Assembly (NCBI RefSeq): GCF_907164915.1 | Contig: NC_061864.1 | Span: forward strand, 4,175,389 to 4,239,388 | From: Impatiens glandulifera | Lineage: Eukaryota > Streptophyta > Magnoliopsida > Ericales > Balsaminaceae | Direction: 5' to 3' | DNA: 64,000 bases | Part shown: one piece after another, positions 1 through 11,274 of the stretch | How positions within the stretch are numbered: the first letter of the stretch is position 1 | How the letters are laid out: each line of letters opens with the position of its first letter | Notes under the pieces: generated by a model | Databases searched by the model: none | Told to the model about the DNA's origin: nothing | Seen by the model: the letters and a program-made list of their open reading frames with translations, nothing else | Translations under genes and position numbers: made by a program

Positions 1-1332
1 ACATGAATGGAAAGCGGTTTGCTTGGCAGGTGTGTTAATATAAACCAAATGATTTGCCTATTACATGTAACTTTATTTGTTCACTCAACTCTTACTTTAT
101 CTTCCCAACTGTTTCAAGGGTATTGCCAAGTTGCCTTTTATTGATGAAGAACGCCTTCTTACTGAAGTTGCAAAAGTTGAACACACTTTATCGGTACAAA
201 TTGAGATTTGCTTCAAGTAGACATTCTCGCATTTTAGGGTTGTACGCTAGATAGCTGTACCCCCCACTAAGATATTTCATTGTTTCAGGAAGAGGAGGTG
301 CGAAGAAATAGCATCATGTGTAACATGCTCTTTGTGGCATTATCTAACCCTCTTTCTGCATGCATACTTTCTCTTGATGCGCGATGCAAACAATTGTCAG
401 ACAAAAAACGTGTTGAAATAAAAGAGAAACTTGATCCAAAGACGAGGTATGCTATAAGTGAAACAAATAGGAAGATAAACTGTAAATTTTACATTGATCC
501 AAATATAATGATGTTGAGATATTTGTTTCAACTGTTGTGTTAATGTTTTATGGGGTAATTTATGCAGTGGTGGGATGAATGGTTATATCTCGCTTTGTAA
601 TGGAGAACCCTGCCCGCGTATTTTCAGATCACCTGTGAAAGGATTGATGGATATTGCGGACAACCAAGTAATGTAAGTTCATGATTGTGTTGGTTCAGAC
701 ATGAAAGTTGAATTTGGCTGTTCTCTAAAATGTTTTTTCTTTCTTCTGCTGTTGATCAGATGTGCTATATACAGTCTTCCAGATCCACATAAACACATTA
801 CTCGACCACCTCCAGATGTTAAATATCCGGCAAAGGTACTCATATCACTTTGTGACTAATTTTTTCAAGATTTGTCTCTTTCATATAATTTTACGTATAA
901 ATACTATCATTCAATCTCAATGAGGCATTATACTTTTCAATGTTGATTATAATTTGAAGACTAGTTTTGATTTTCCAGATAGTTACATTTGGAGATGTGA
1001 AAGCTAATGGTCCTCTGTGGCATGAAGATAATAGAAAGCCATGGGAGAAGAATAATTCAAGGTAGCTGGCAAATTACATAGCAAAGTTTTGACTGATTTG
1101 TTTTTATCTATTAAATGATAATAACCCACATATGCAAACTAGTGAAAATAACATATTTATTATATCTAGACAAGAAGGTCCTGGATCTGGCTATAATAAT
1201 AATAATAATGGATATGGTAATCGGAAAAATCATGGTGGGAATTTTCGGGGAAACCAACAAAAGGGGCACTACCATCAGCAACATTCAAGAGGTGGTTATG
1301 GTTCGAAATCAAGTCATAATGGAAACAAATAA
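1..1332 (+). CDS. XRN: 5'-3' exoribonuclease (XRN family), 3' part only
   Basis: Seven exons join in frame: 1-29, 119-193, 289-446, 568-672, 760-835, 979-1061 and 1170-1332 (stop TAA). All introns are GT-AG. The translation carries XRN C-terminal hallmarks: [23 protein letters not shown], then [21 protein letters not shown] and HKHITRPP. In the family this region follows the catalytic core and packs against it. XRN enzymes degrade 5'-monophosphate RNA processively (nuclear XRN2/3 or cytoplasmic XRN4 in plants). The last exon codes a low-complexity Asn/Gly/Gln/Arg tail with RGG-like steps, typical of plant XRN C-termini. The N-terminal catalytic domain lies upstream of the window, so nuclear and cytoplasmic forms cannot be told apart. 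Family assignment is firm from the motifs; the exon ends are inferred from splice signals. Confidence 0.9.
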
Positions 1333-3519
1333 AATTTCAGCGCATTAGGTAAGTAGTAGAGATGAAGCTGTTGTATCATTCTTCTTCTACCCATTAGTTA
1401 ATTGGCTGTTGTTTATTCATTTCTTATTCTTTTCATTGACTTGGTCATTGTTGTATCTTCTGATTTCATTGCAATAACAATTAAAAGTATTAGTGTCGGC
1501 AGTTTTGTAGTCATTAGGACAAATGTTATCTAGTTTTCCCTTTATTGTAAGCAACTGGAAAAAAAGAGATGAAAAGCAGGAGGGTTTGTCTGTCTGTCTG
1601 TCTGTTTGTCATACAAAGTTTTCTTTGTTAAGACTTTTGTCATAATATTTTCAATATTCTAATTTTTTTTCTGTTGGCCGACATTACAATTCTTGGAGAA
1701 CATTGGGTGGTTGGTTGCAACCATTGGTAATTTGATGTGTTTTAAGGACTTGTTTGGTTATCAATTAATTGTTAAAAGAATAGAGCTTCTCCAAAATCCC
1801 ACTTTGGAATTGGCAAATTGATATTTATTTCCTTTGTTATTTTCTGGTTTTGCTTATTATTAAATAAACAGGCCTACCTCTTGAAGACCAAGACCTTGTT
1901 TTTTGGAAACAACCTTTTCAACAAACAAACAAAAAAACATTTCTGTTATAAAAAAAAGGTTGGTGTTTTTGGTTTAGGGTTTAGGGTAAAATGAATATCT
2001 TTTTACAAAGAGTAAAAAAAGTAAAAGAGTAGCCGCTGGTCTCAAAGAGGATAAGGTCTGAAGATGTACACGTGGTGGATTTTGATTCATTAATTGCTGC
2101 GGTGGTATAAATTTATGTGTATTTATTTTTGCTATATATTTCATTATCATGCCAGAAAGTAAGTAAAAGTAGTGGGAATACAAATAATCAATCATCCCTA
2201 GTTAGCGCATGCCCTTTTTATTAAATTGAGTTGATGTAATAATCCCCCCTTTTTTATTATAAGTGACATCTTAATCAAGATTTCATTATAAGATATTCTT
2301 TGGAAATATTCAGACCATGAGATGGATCTGGATATGAACAAAAAAAAAATATAAGTTTATTTGGAAATATTCTCTTTTTCAAACCTCTCATTAGAATATT
2401 GATTTAGAATTATATCTATATATAATGATTAAATTCTTTTCCTCACAACTCTAAGATTGGCTCGTTTGATTAAATGTTTAAAAAAAAACAGTTTTTAAGG
2501 ATTTAAAGATAAATTAATTTTATATAATTAAATAAAGGATATTTTTTATATTAATTAAATATATAAAAGGAGTAATTATAGTTGACCGATGAATGGAAGG
2601 TTGAAATAAAATCTTAGAAAAAACCTAATAACCATTACATTAAACGAGTCCCAAGTGTTTTCAAATAAAACTAGTAATTCAACTTACATATTTAGATTTC
2701 AAATCAACAATATATTAATTAATTTTTAGTACTAATCAACATCATTATCACAAACCTTAATCTTAGGAATATACCACATGACAAGTTGAAAAACTACATG
2801 ATAACATGCTAAGACCCTCTTGAAAACAAGTGTTTCACACATGATGTCATCATTTCATTTGCAGATACTTAATCTATTCTTATTAATTTTGTTCTAAAGA
2901 CATAGGGAACCATTCTAATCAAGTGTTAGTAAATCATGTAAATGAAGCTGGTTTTCATAAAGAAATTAACCACCAGGTCAGTTTTAATATTTTTCTTTTA
3001 TTAAATATTGTAATTATAATCTGCCTTGTCTCTTTCTTAGATCCTGTTCTCTTTGGATTTTTTAGAAAATTCATCTAAAACTAATTTTACAATTAATCAC
3101 TTCTCAACAATCACATCACTCATTTCATTAACCAAAATACTAAAATATCATCTATTTTAAATTATTATTTTTTATTTTATTCATATATATCAATACCTTT
3201 TAAGTTTTTTAACAAAAATAATTATCACCTCCTCAAAATCATCATCAATCATTACTTTTTTCACTCTCTAAGTTTTTTCAAAAATCTCAATCCGAACTAT
3301 ATTTATGTGGTCTAATATGAATATGTAAAAAAATATATTAAAAAAAAGTAAAAACTCTTAAATATATAATATACTAATATATTTATTTATTATTATTAAA
3401 TTTTATTATATTAAACTATTTATATTATATAAATCATAACAAAATCAAATTATATTTTAAGATTGTAATAGAAAGTATTAATAGAATGAAAAATGATATG
3501 AGAGGAGAATCTAAAGGAG
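1333..3519. other. XRN 3' UTR, then AT-rich intergenic DNA
   Basis: The first few hundred bases are the likely XRN 3' UTR. A possible splice donor (GGTAAGTAG) lies just after the stop, near 1348. A TGTC microsatellite is at about 1587-1607, and two telomere-like TTTAGGG units are at 1971-1987. The rest is AT-rich with no supported gene. Confidence 0.6.
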
Positions 3520-3522
3520 TAA

Positions 3523-4207
3523 GGGCATCTCCAACCGGACGCCAAATGCAGACGCAAACACGCAAATTTTGCTTCAACCGGACGACAAACGCAATTCCAT
3601 AATGGGAATTCACACCCTCTAAAAAAATCATATATATAGTATTACTATTCATTTACACCATTTTTTATTATTTTTAAAAAATGACCCTAGACTTATTTTT
3701 TTTTAATAATTTTTAATTTCTATTCATATAAATTAATTTTTAAACTTATATTTTTTATTTTTTAAGATAAAAAATTATAATATTTTTTAAATGTATAATT
3801 AAATAATTAAATTTATTATACTTGAAATTTTATCTAATTTATTTTATATTTTTACGTTATATTTGATAACTTAAATTTTATAAATTATAAATTATAAATT
3901 ATACAAATAAACATAGAAAATATTTAATATGTTTGTTTATTTTATTATTGAATTATTTTGTTGTTTATGAATTATTGATATATATACTTAATTTTATTTT
4001 AATATTATTAAATGAATGAAAAAAAATTGGGGTTAAATATGTAAAATTGATAAATATATAAATAATATTAATAAGGTTAAGAAGTTAGTGTAAGAAAATA
4101 ATTTTTTTGGTTTGAAAATAAATTTTTGGGTTGGAGATCAATTACTGTTTGATATGACGTTTACTGTATTTTGAGTTTGAAAATGGGTCTTTGGGTTGGA
4201 GATGGTC
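3523..4207. mobile_element. MITE (PIF/Harbinger-like, TAA target duplication)
   Basis: The left end reads GGGCATCTCCAACC and the right end GGTTGGAGATGGTC, which is its inverted complement except for one base. A TAA is present on each side (3520-3522 and 4208-4210). The 685-bp interior is AT-rich with no coding frame, and imperfect direct repeats of the right-end sequence occur near 4100-4140. A 3-bp TAA/TTA duplication is the signature of PIF/Harbinger (Tourist-type) elements. It is non-autonomous. Confidence 0.8.
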
Positions 4208-4210
4208 TAA

Positions 4211-5183
4211 TGACGCGGTAAAATCTTAGTTAATTTTTTTTTTAATATTTATTGTTTTTTCAGCTAATAATATGTGACAAATTATTATTCTTTCATTTTT
4301 TTTCTCCTCAATTCTCTACCCTAAAATAAAATACTCAAAGTTCATACTGCCTTGATCTGCGTGCCTCATTTGTTCATTCTTTGTTGTGAGGGACCCATTC
4401 CGAGTCATTTTTATGCTTCTTTTGAATATTTCATTATTTAATATTGAAAATAACAAATTGATAAACTAAAATTAATTAGAATGTGATAAAGTTATTAACT
4501 AATTTATTTAATTGTACAGAATATACATAAATATGTACAAACATATGGTCAAGGATCTCCGGTTTATTTCTTTTTTCAAAAATCAATTTATTAAAATAAA
4601 TATATTTTATTTACATTTTAAAATAAATACTTTTAAGTATTTTTCACAAATATTTTAACTTTTCAAAATCTTGTACCAAACAATATTATTTAAATAATTC
4701 AAATCCGAACCAAACAAATAATTTTAAGAAAGAACTGTACTTAAACAACAATATTACATCATACAAAAAGAGAGTCTAATTTTATAAATATTTTTTAATC
4801 TCATAATATGATAATAGAAAGAAACCCTCACTATTGTTAATTATGACTATATATATATTTTTTAAAACCGTGTTGATTATGGTGGTTCACATTATTCTTT
4901 CTTCTAATTTAGCGCTAACAATAGTTTGATATTCTCCGCCTATATTGAGTTCTAAGTTCGAGCTCGTTAGACGAAAAATTTTGCGCTTAATTAAGTGTAT
5001 TTGTGGATTATGTGTTTAACCGTAGTTCAAAAATTCCATTTTAATATTAATTCATATACTGTTGTTGAAAAAATACGACTAATTAATGAAATTAATCTCC
5101 TATTAACTACTCTACCCTATTTATAACTTCCAAATTAGTGGAACCCTAATAATTTTTTTCACTCATCCAAAAAGGCAAGGGTA
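4211..5183. other. AT-rich intergenic DNA
   Basis: No coding frame, RNA gene or clear repeat was seen here on either strand. Confidence 0.5.
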
Positions 5184-5193
5184 ATTCAATTCA

Positions 5194-5497
5194 GAACAGT
5201 TTCCAAAACTAACCTTGTTTGACGTTCACTCTCCCAAACTAACCTAGTTTGTTTATTTATTCCCAAACTAACCTAGTTTACTATTCAAACTCAATTTTTT
5301 TATTTTTTATTTTTTATTTTTTTTAACATTTCAAATTTATTTTATATATATAGATATATATATATTTAAATTATTATTTATATAAACTAAATTATTTATA
5401 TTTTGATATATATTTTAAATTATTATTTTTATAAATTTGATTATTTATATTTTGATATATAATTTAAATTATTTTTTTATAAATTTAATTATTTATA

Positions 5498-5533
<36 letters not shown>

Positions 5534-6139
5534 CATTTCAAATTTATTATATATATATATATTTACATATATATATGTGGCAATATGATTTTCATCCCCA
5601 TAAATTTATTTTTTTTATTATTCAAATTATTATTTATATTTATTGGGTTGTCTTTTATTAAAATAATTTTGACAACTTTTCATTCAAATTATTATTTATA
5701 TTTATATTTATATTTATTTGGTTGTCTTTTATTAAAATAATTTTGACAACTTTTCATTATAATATAATTTCACAATAAAATTTTTATCAATTTTTATTGT
5801 GTTGTCTTCCTAAAAATATGTCTTAAGTTAATGAACTATTAAATATTTATATTAAAATATAAATAATTAAATTTATAAAAAAATAATTTAAATTATATAT
5901 CAAAATATAAATAATTAAATTTATAAAATTAATAATTTAAAATATATATTGAAATATAAATAATTTAGTTTATATAAATAATAATTATATATATATATAT
6001 AATAAATTTAAAATTTTAAAAAAAAAATAAAAAATAAAATAAGTTTGAATAGTAAACTAAGTTAGTTTGGGAATAAATGAACAAAATAGGTTAGTTTGGG
6101 AAAGTGAACGCCAAACAAGGTTAGTTTGGGAAACTGTTC
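5194..6139. mobile_element. Foldback MITE with long inverted repeats (MULE-like)
   Basis: The two ends are long inverted repeats. The left arm (5194 to about 5305) and right arm (about 6030-6139) both carry GAACAGTTTCC(C)AAACTAACC followed by two further copies of CCCAAACTAACC in matching spacing. Both flanks carry the same 10-bp duplication ATTCAATTCA (5184-5193 and 6140-6149). The AT-rich interior is largely self-complementary too, so a transcript would fold into one long hairpin. Two copies of a stretch starting GGTTGTCTTTTATTAAAAT sit in the middle. A 9-11 bp duplication with long TIRs points to a Mutator-type non-autonomous element. Confidence 0.8.
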
Positions 6140-6594
6140 ATTCAATTCATGTAATAGAAACTATTATAAGTTTGCAGTGACACGTGGCGAATCCTTATCC
6201 GGTGGTCATCGAATCCTTATTTCAAGAAAATCTGACTAACCAATTAAACTATATATATATATATTAACATTTAAGTTCATGCATCTAAATACTTTTTTTT
6301 TTTTTTTAATTTAAATCCAAAAATAGGTCATACAATCATCCAAAAATAGGTTTGCCTCTTATCCTATTATCTCCCTCTTTTTCTTCTTTTTATTAATAAA
6401 ATATTTATTTAATTTTTTGTCTTTATGTTTTTCCTTTTCTCTACAATTTCCACGCCACCTATTTAAAACACCAATGGATGTGATGCACATGTAAACATAT
6501 ATATATATTTATCACTCGTCTTCTTTTATATTTCTACTTTACTTTACACCACTCTTTTTCAAATTAAAGATATTATCATACTATATATATATAC

Positions 6595-6782
6595 GATAAA
6601 TGATTAGGTGAGGGAATTTGGTGAGGGAATGACTTGGCATAATCTTATTCGCTGAAAAAATCAAATAATTTCTCTCTTTTTTCTCTTTCCTCCCACTTTT
6701 ACATTTTCCAACCAATGAAGGTGATGCCAAGTCATTCCCTCACCAAATTCCCTTATCGAATTCCCTTTCTCTATCACTCTCC
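6595..6782. mobile_element. Small MITE, family A copy 1
   Basis: Inverted ends: GATTAGGTGAGGGAATTTGG on the left, CCAAATTCCC...TATCACTCTCC on the right, plus an inner pair ATGACTTGGCA/TGCCAAGTCAT. The core ATAATCTTATTCGCTGAAAA recurs in the copies at 52306-52980 and 55807-55974, which define the family. It lies in a TATATA tract, so its own target duplication is ambiguous. No coding capacity. Confidence 0.75.
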
Positions 6783-9700
6783 ATATATATATATACTAAC
6801 TTCATTCTTCCATTCGAGTATCCTCATTATTAATTATATTAATACATTTTTCTTAAATAACATATCAAAATAATTAATTAATAATAATAGTAACAAAACA
6901 TGTGAGTGAATTTTAAATACTCTGCTTGAAATGTGGAAATAATTCTTATTCCCGTGACTACTAAATAAAATAAATTAATAAAAAAATAATTTATTTCTAA
7001 AAGTGTATGAGATAATTTCCCCATACCTCGTCTAATGCTTGAGGAGAGTAATAGTTTACTTCAACTAATGTGTTCTTAAATTAAAATAGAACATTAGTAT
7101 TAATACAAGTCATTCATTTAGTACAAGATTTTTAACTATCACTTAATACATTTATATGATTTAATAATACGTTTTAAACTGTGGGGTGTTATGTTAATTC
7201 TCTTTCATTAAAAAAAAATAAAACAAAAAATAACATTTTTAAACCAAAAAATTGAAATTTAGGTAGAGGGTTATGTAATTGACTTTAAGGCCATCCCACG
7301 TGAAAAATAATGAAGAAAAAATGAGTGAAAATGAAATCAACTTTTTGACCTGTTAGAAAAGCTTGCAAAATGAAAAATTACTGTTTATAAGTCTCTTTTT
7401 CTTTTTCTTCTTTTTGTCAAAAAAAAAAAAAAATGAAAAAGAGCATATGATATAAAAAATGATCAATAAATTAAAGTTAGAAAAGTGAGGATGGGTGATG
7501 AAGGTCTTAAACACGTAAGTGGACCAAAACAACTTTAGAAGAAGTTGATGATATAATTACAACGGCTTTCGTCGGTAGTAATAGATAGTAGTAGTTTAAT
7601 TAAAGTGGTCCAAGCTAAGCTAAGCTAAGCTAAGCTAAGCTAAGGCTAGAGATGATCGATCTCAACTCCACTCGGGGTGGTATATTCTTTTTGCACGGTG
7701 GCCCCTCTTCTCTTCTCTTCTCTTCTCTTCTCTTCTCTTCTCGCCCCCGCCGACGTGCCATTCCTTGTCTCGTCTCCATCACTCCCGTGATACCACCCAT
7801 TTCCCTTCTTTAATAAAAACGTGTTTAAATCTTTTGACACTTCTTCTTATTTACCAACTAGTTTCTCGGAAATTTATGTCTTAATAAAATTCTCAACCAA
7901 GTCTCTAAGATACTCAATTTGTTGATTGAAGTTTTGGAATGTAGCAGTGGTAATAAATTTAGAAGACCTAAAACTCCACCATTTAATTCAATTCTTGAGA
8001 CATTTTAATTCTCTTGACGCGGCGGACTATACAAGATGTAGACGGTTAATCTTCAAATTTATTTTCTCCTGAAAGATAATTATGTTTTAGCTCCTACTCT
8101 TAATATGAAAATAAAATAATAAAAATAAGACCAAAACGAGTGAAGAAACAAAAATAATGAAACAATCAACAAAAACAAAATACTAAGAGAAAATATAAGG
8201 TCTTACACGTTCAACAATGTCACACTCAGAAAGAGTTAAGGGAGCCTCTAATCACACCTCCTCCATTAGATAATTAATGAAAGTAGTGCTCACGACTCTA
8301 TGAGTTGAATTAACCTTAAGATCTTTATATATTCTATTGATCAAGTCAAATCATCTATAAAAAAAAATTGATAAAATCAAAAAATAAATATATATATTAG
8401 TTTGAAATAAGGAGGGATAAAGAGAGAAAATTTGAAAGAGAATGAGTGTCATTATATCATTATCACATTACTGAAAACCGGATAAAAGTAAAAAACGGAT
8501 AAAAGTGGAAGAGAAATAAGAGCTATTTTTTCAGTAAATCAGATTGCACCAACATCCAATCATTTCTCTTATGAAATTAAGACTAATTAAAAACTAAAAC
8601 ATAAGAATAAGATAAATATATATATCTCTATAGTCAAACCAAATCAACCGTAAAAATATATATGTGTACAAAATATAAAATTAATGAAATGAAAAGAAGA
8701 AAATTTGAACAACGACAAACCCAACATCCGGCCTATTTGAGGGCTACTTTTAATGTTTTAAATAAAATAAACGAGTACAATCTATCTATCTATGACACAT
8801 TACCCAATTACAAGATACAATTAATTAAATACACGATCATATCATATCATATCCACTTGCCATGTTATATAAACCTATACCACGTTAATCCCGATCAAAG
8901 TTATAATTCTATTTTATAATATTAATTATTAGCCGGTTAAAAGGAGGATTTTAAGACGCGTCATCTACTCTCTTTTCATTTTTATTTAATACTCCTAAAA
9001 CCCATTAACAAGTGTGTACTCAATTCATTATTTTCTGTTTTAAATAAATTAATCATTTTCAGTGCCAAGATATTTTTTTATACAGTCCGTGTTTATATAT
9101 TAAAATTTTAAAATATGTTCATGTGAAGGTGGACCCAGTAAGACACGTGTGCGTCATTGGGACCAGCAGAGAGGTCCCACTTGATGGCACAATGGAAAAT
9201 AGGTCGCCTTATTGTGTTTTTCTTCTTCAATCTTTTATTTTTTTTCATTTTTAAATTCTGATTTGATTGATTTTTTTTATAAATAATTTCAACTTAATTA
9301 AACATTAAGTTATTATCACTCTAATTAATTAATTAATTAATTCATTCATTAACTTCAAAAAATATTTTATTATTATTCTTTACATTTTTTTTTTATTAAA
9401 AACTTTTATAATATTTTGTTGTGAAAACAAATTAATACTGAAATAGAGAATAAACCTAACAGCTAGTTTGATCACAAATTCACACTGTTCTTTTTTTTTT
9501 AAAGATTTTTCATATCCCTCACAAGTTAAATAGCAATCCATGGAATGATAATTGGGATTATGATCCTTTTTCATAATTTTACATTGACGTTCTCATGCAA
9601 AGATCTACTCGAGCTTCCACAATATTGATAAATGATTTTGGCATAACTCATTCCGATATGTGTAGTTGCTTAGTGTCTCTACAAGACAAATGACATCAGT

Positions 9701-9871
9701 ATATGAATTAAGGATTATGAAAAATTAAGACATTATTAAGGATTATGAAAAATTAAGACATTATTAAGGATTTATGTGCATCATATATTCCTACAATAAA
9801 TAAATGGAAGAATCGAAGTTAGTGGCCATGGGACTCATGCACCGACCTTGGTCGGACCCCCCTAGTAGGCT
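6783..9871. other. AT-rich intergenic DNA with simple repeats
   Basis: Contains about six GCTAA pentamers (7612-7643), about seven TCTTC pentamers (7705-7742) and a 28-bp unit repeated about 2.5 times at 9708-9770. No splice-able coding region or RNA gene was recognised. Confidence 0.6.
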
Positions 9872-9879
9872 AATACAAG
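9872..9879. repeat. Left target-site duplication of the 12.5-kb MULE
   Basis: AATACAAG here is repeated directly at 22394-22401, immediately outside the two ends of the element. Confidence 0.85.
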
Positions 9880-10345
9880 GGGAAATTTGATGAAATGGCC
9901 CCCATAACAGGGGAAATTCCAAAAAGGGCCCCCGCCTACTAAAGTTGGCAAAAAGGGCCCTTTTGCCCCGCGAAATGTCGGAAATACCCCTTCGGCGACA
10001 TTTCTTACGCTCAAAGACGCGAATTACCAATCACGCGATTCATCTAAATCGCGTGAGTTCATCACCGCGATTTAGATGAAACGCGTGATTGGTAATTCGC
10101 GTTTTTAAATGTACGCGATTTACCATGCACGCGATTTAATCTAAATCGCGGTGATGAACTCACGCGATTTAGATTAAATCGCGTCCATGGTAAATCGCGT
10201 CTTTAGTCGTATATATAATATTTCGGCCCTAATTTAAATCAAAACCACCCCGATTCTCCCTCCCACTCCGACTTCCAAAACCACCTCTTCTCAACTGCCG
10301 ACTTCCTTCAACATCGATCAAGATCATCGTTCCTCAACATCGTTC
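9880..10345. repeat. Left terminal inverted repeat of the MULE
   Basis: About 335 bp match the right end with only a few differences, and weaker similarity continues to about 10345. The TIR contains nested palindromes built from CGCGATTTAGAT and its complement. The distal part (ACCACCCCGATTCTCCCTCCC, then CATCGTTCCTCAACATCG) is probably promoter and 5' leader of the protease gene. Confidence 0.85.
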
Positions 10346-10419
10346 CTCGTCCAACATCTTCGACTTTCCACCGTCTATTCGACATCATCGTCTTTCCACC
10401 GTCTTTTTGACATATTCCG

Positions 10420-11274
10420 GTGAGTTTAGGGCTTAATAGTTAGGGTTAGGTGTTGATGTGTATTATTCCGTTTATATTGATTTATATTGATGTATTTAGG
10501 GTTTAGGGTTTGGTTCTGGTTTCGTTTATGTGTGTAAATGCTTTTAGGGTATATGACGAGTATTGTATCAGTGTTCTTATTCTGCATGCATGCATTTCAC
10601 GCTTATTCATTCATTTCTCGTTTAAGAAATGACATTTCCGTTTTTGTTATGTGCTTGTGAAGAAATGGTATTTAGGGTTAGGGTTTAACTTTTGCTGCTT
10701 TACTGCACCTTAATAGAATGGCAATGAGACAGGTTTCGTGTTTGTTATGTGCTTCTGAAGAAATGGTATTTAGGGTTAGGGTTTAACTTTTGCTGCTTTA
10801 CTGCACCTTATTAGAATGCCAATGAGACAGGTTTCGATGTTATATTAAGAAATTTAGTCAACACGTGCTCCTAATTTGCCGTGCTGAATCAAAAGCCATA
10901 AATGATCCACACTGTATGTTCACTTTCTTGGACCATATTGCACTTGCTATAGGAAGCAAATATATCTTTCACTTTTACCTTGATTGAATGCATTTCTAAA
11001 AGTTGATCAAGTGTTAATATGTTTAATTGGAGGCTGCATCTAGATGAGTGTTCTTATATTGAATACATTGATTATAAAATCCTTTTTGATGAGTGGATGA
11101 CTCGGGAATATATATGTGCATCTATACACTAGATGCTATGATTGAACTGGACCAAACTATTTTCTGTCATGATTTATTCTGTTCCATTTTTGTTGTTGGT
11201 CTTACTATTTAATTAAATACTTATTTTGTTTTGCTAATTATCATGGTGATCCCATCTTCTTCCTTGTTTTGTAG
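10420..11274 (+). promoter_or_regulatory. Leader intron of the protease gene
   Basis: A donor (CCG|GTGAGT) at 10420 and an acceptor (TTTTGTAG|ATG) ending at 11274 put the start codon directly after the intron. It contains telomere-like TTTAGGG runs (about 10425-10510) and a 98-bp direct duplication (about 10643-10838) that also carries TTAGGGTTAGGG. Confidence 0.65.

Noticed and set aside
1971..1987. Telomere repeat
   Set aside because: Only two TTTAGGG units inside intergenic DNA; an interstitial word, not a telomere.
5437..5661. Plus-strand frame rich in Ile and Tyr
   Set aside because: Translation of AT microsatellite inside the foldback element.
9791..10030. Minus-strand 79-codon frame in the left TIR, with its counterpart at 22243-22440
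   Set aside because: It exists only because the two TIRs are identical. No known domain, and it covers palindromic sequence.
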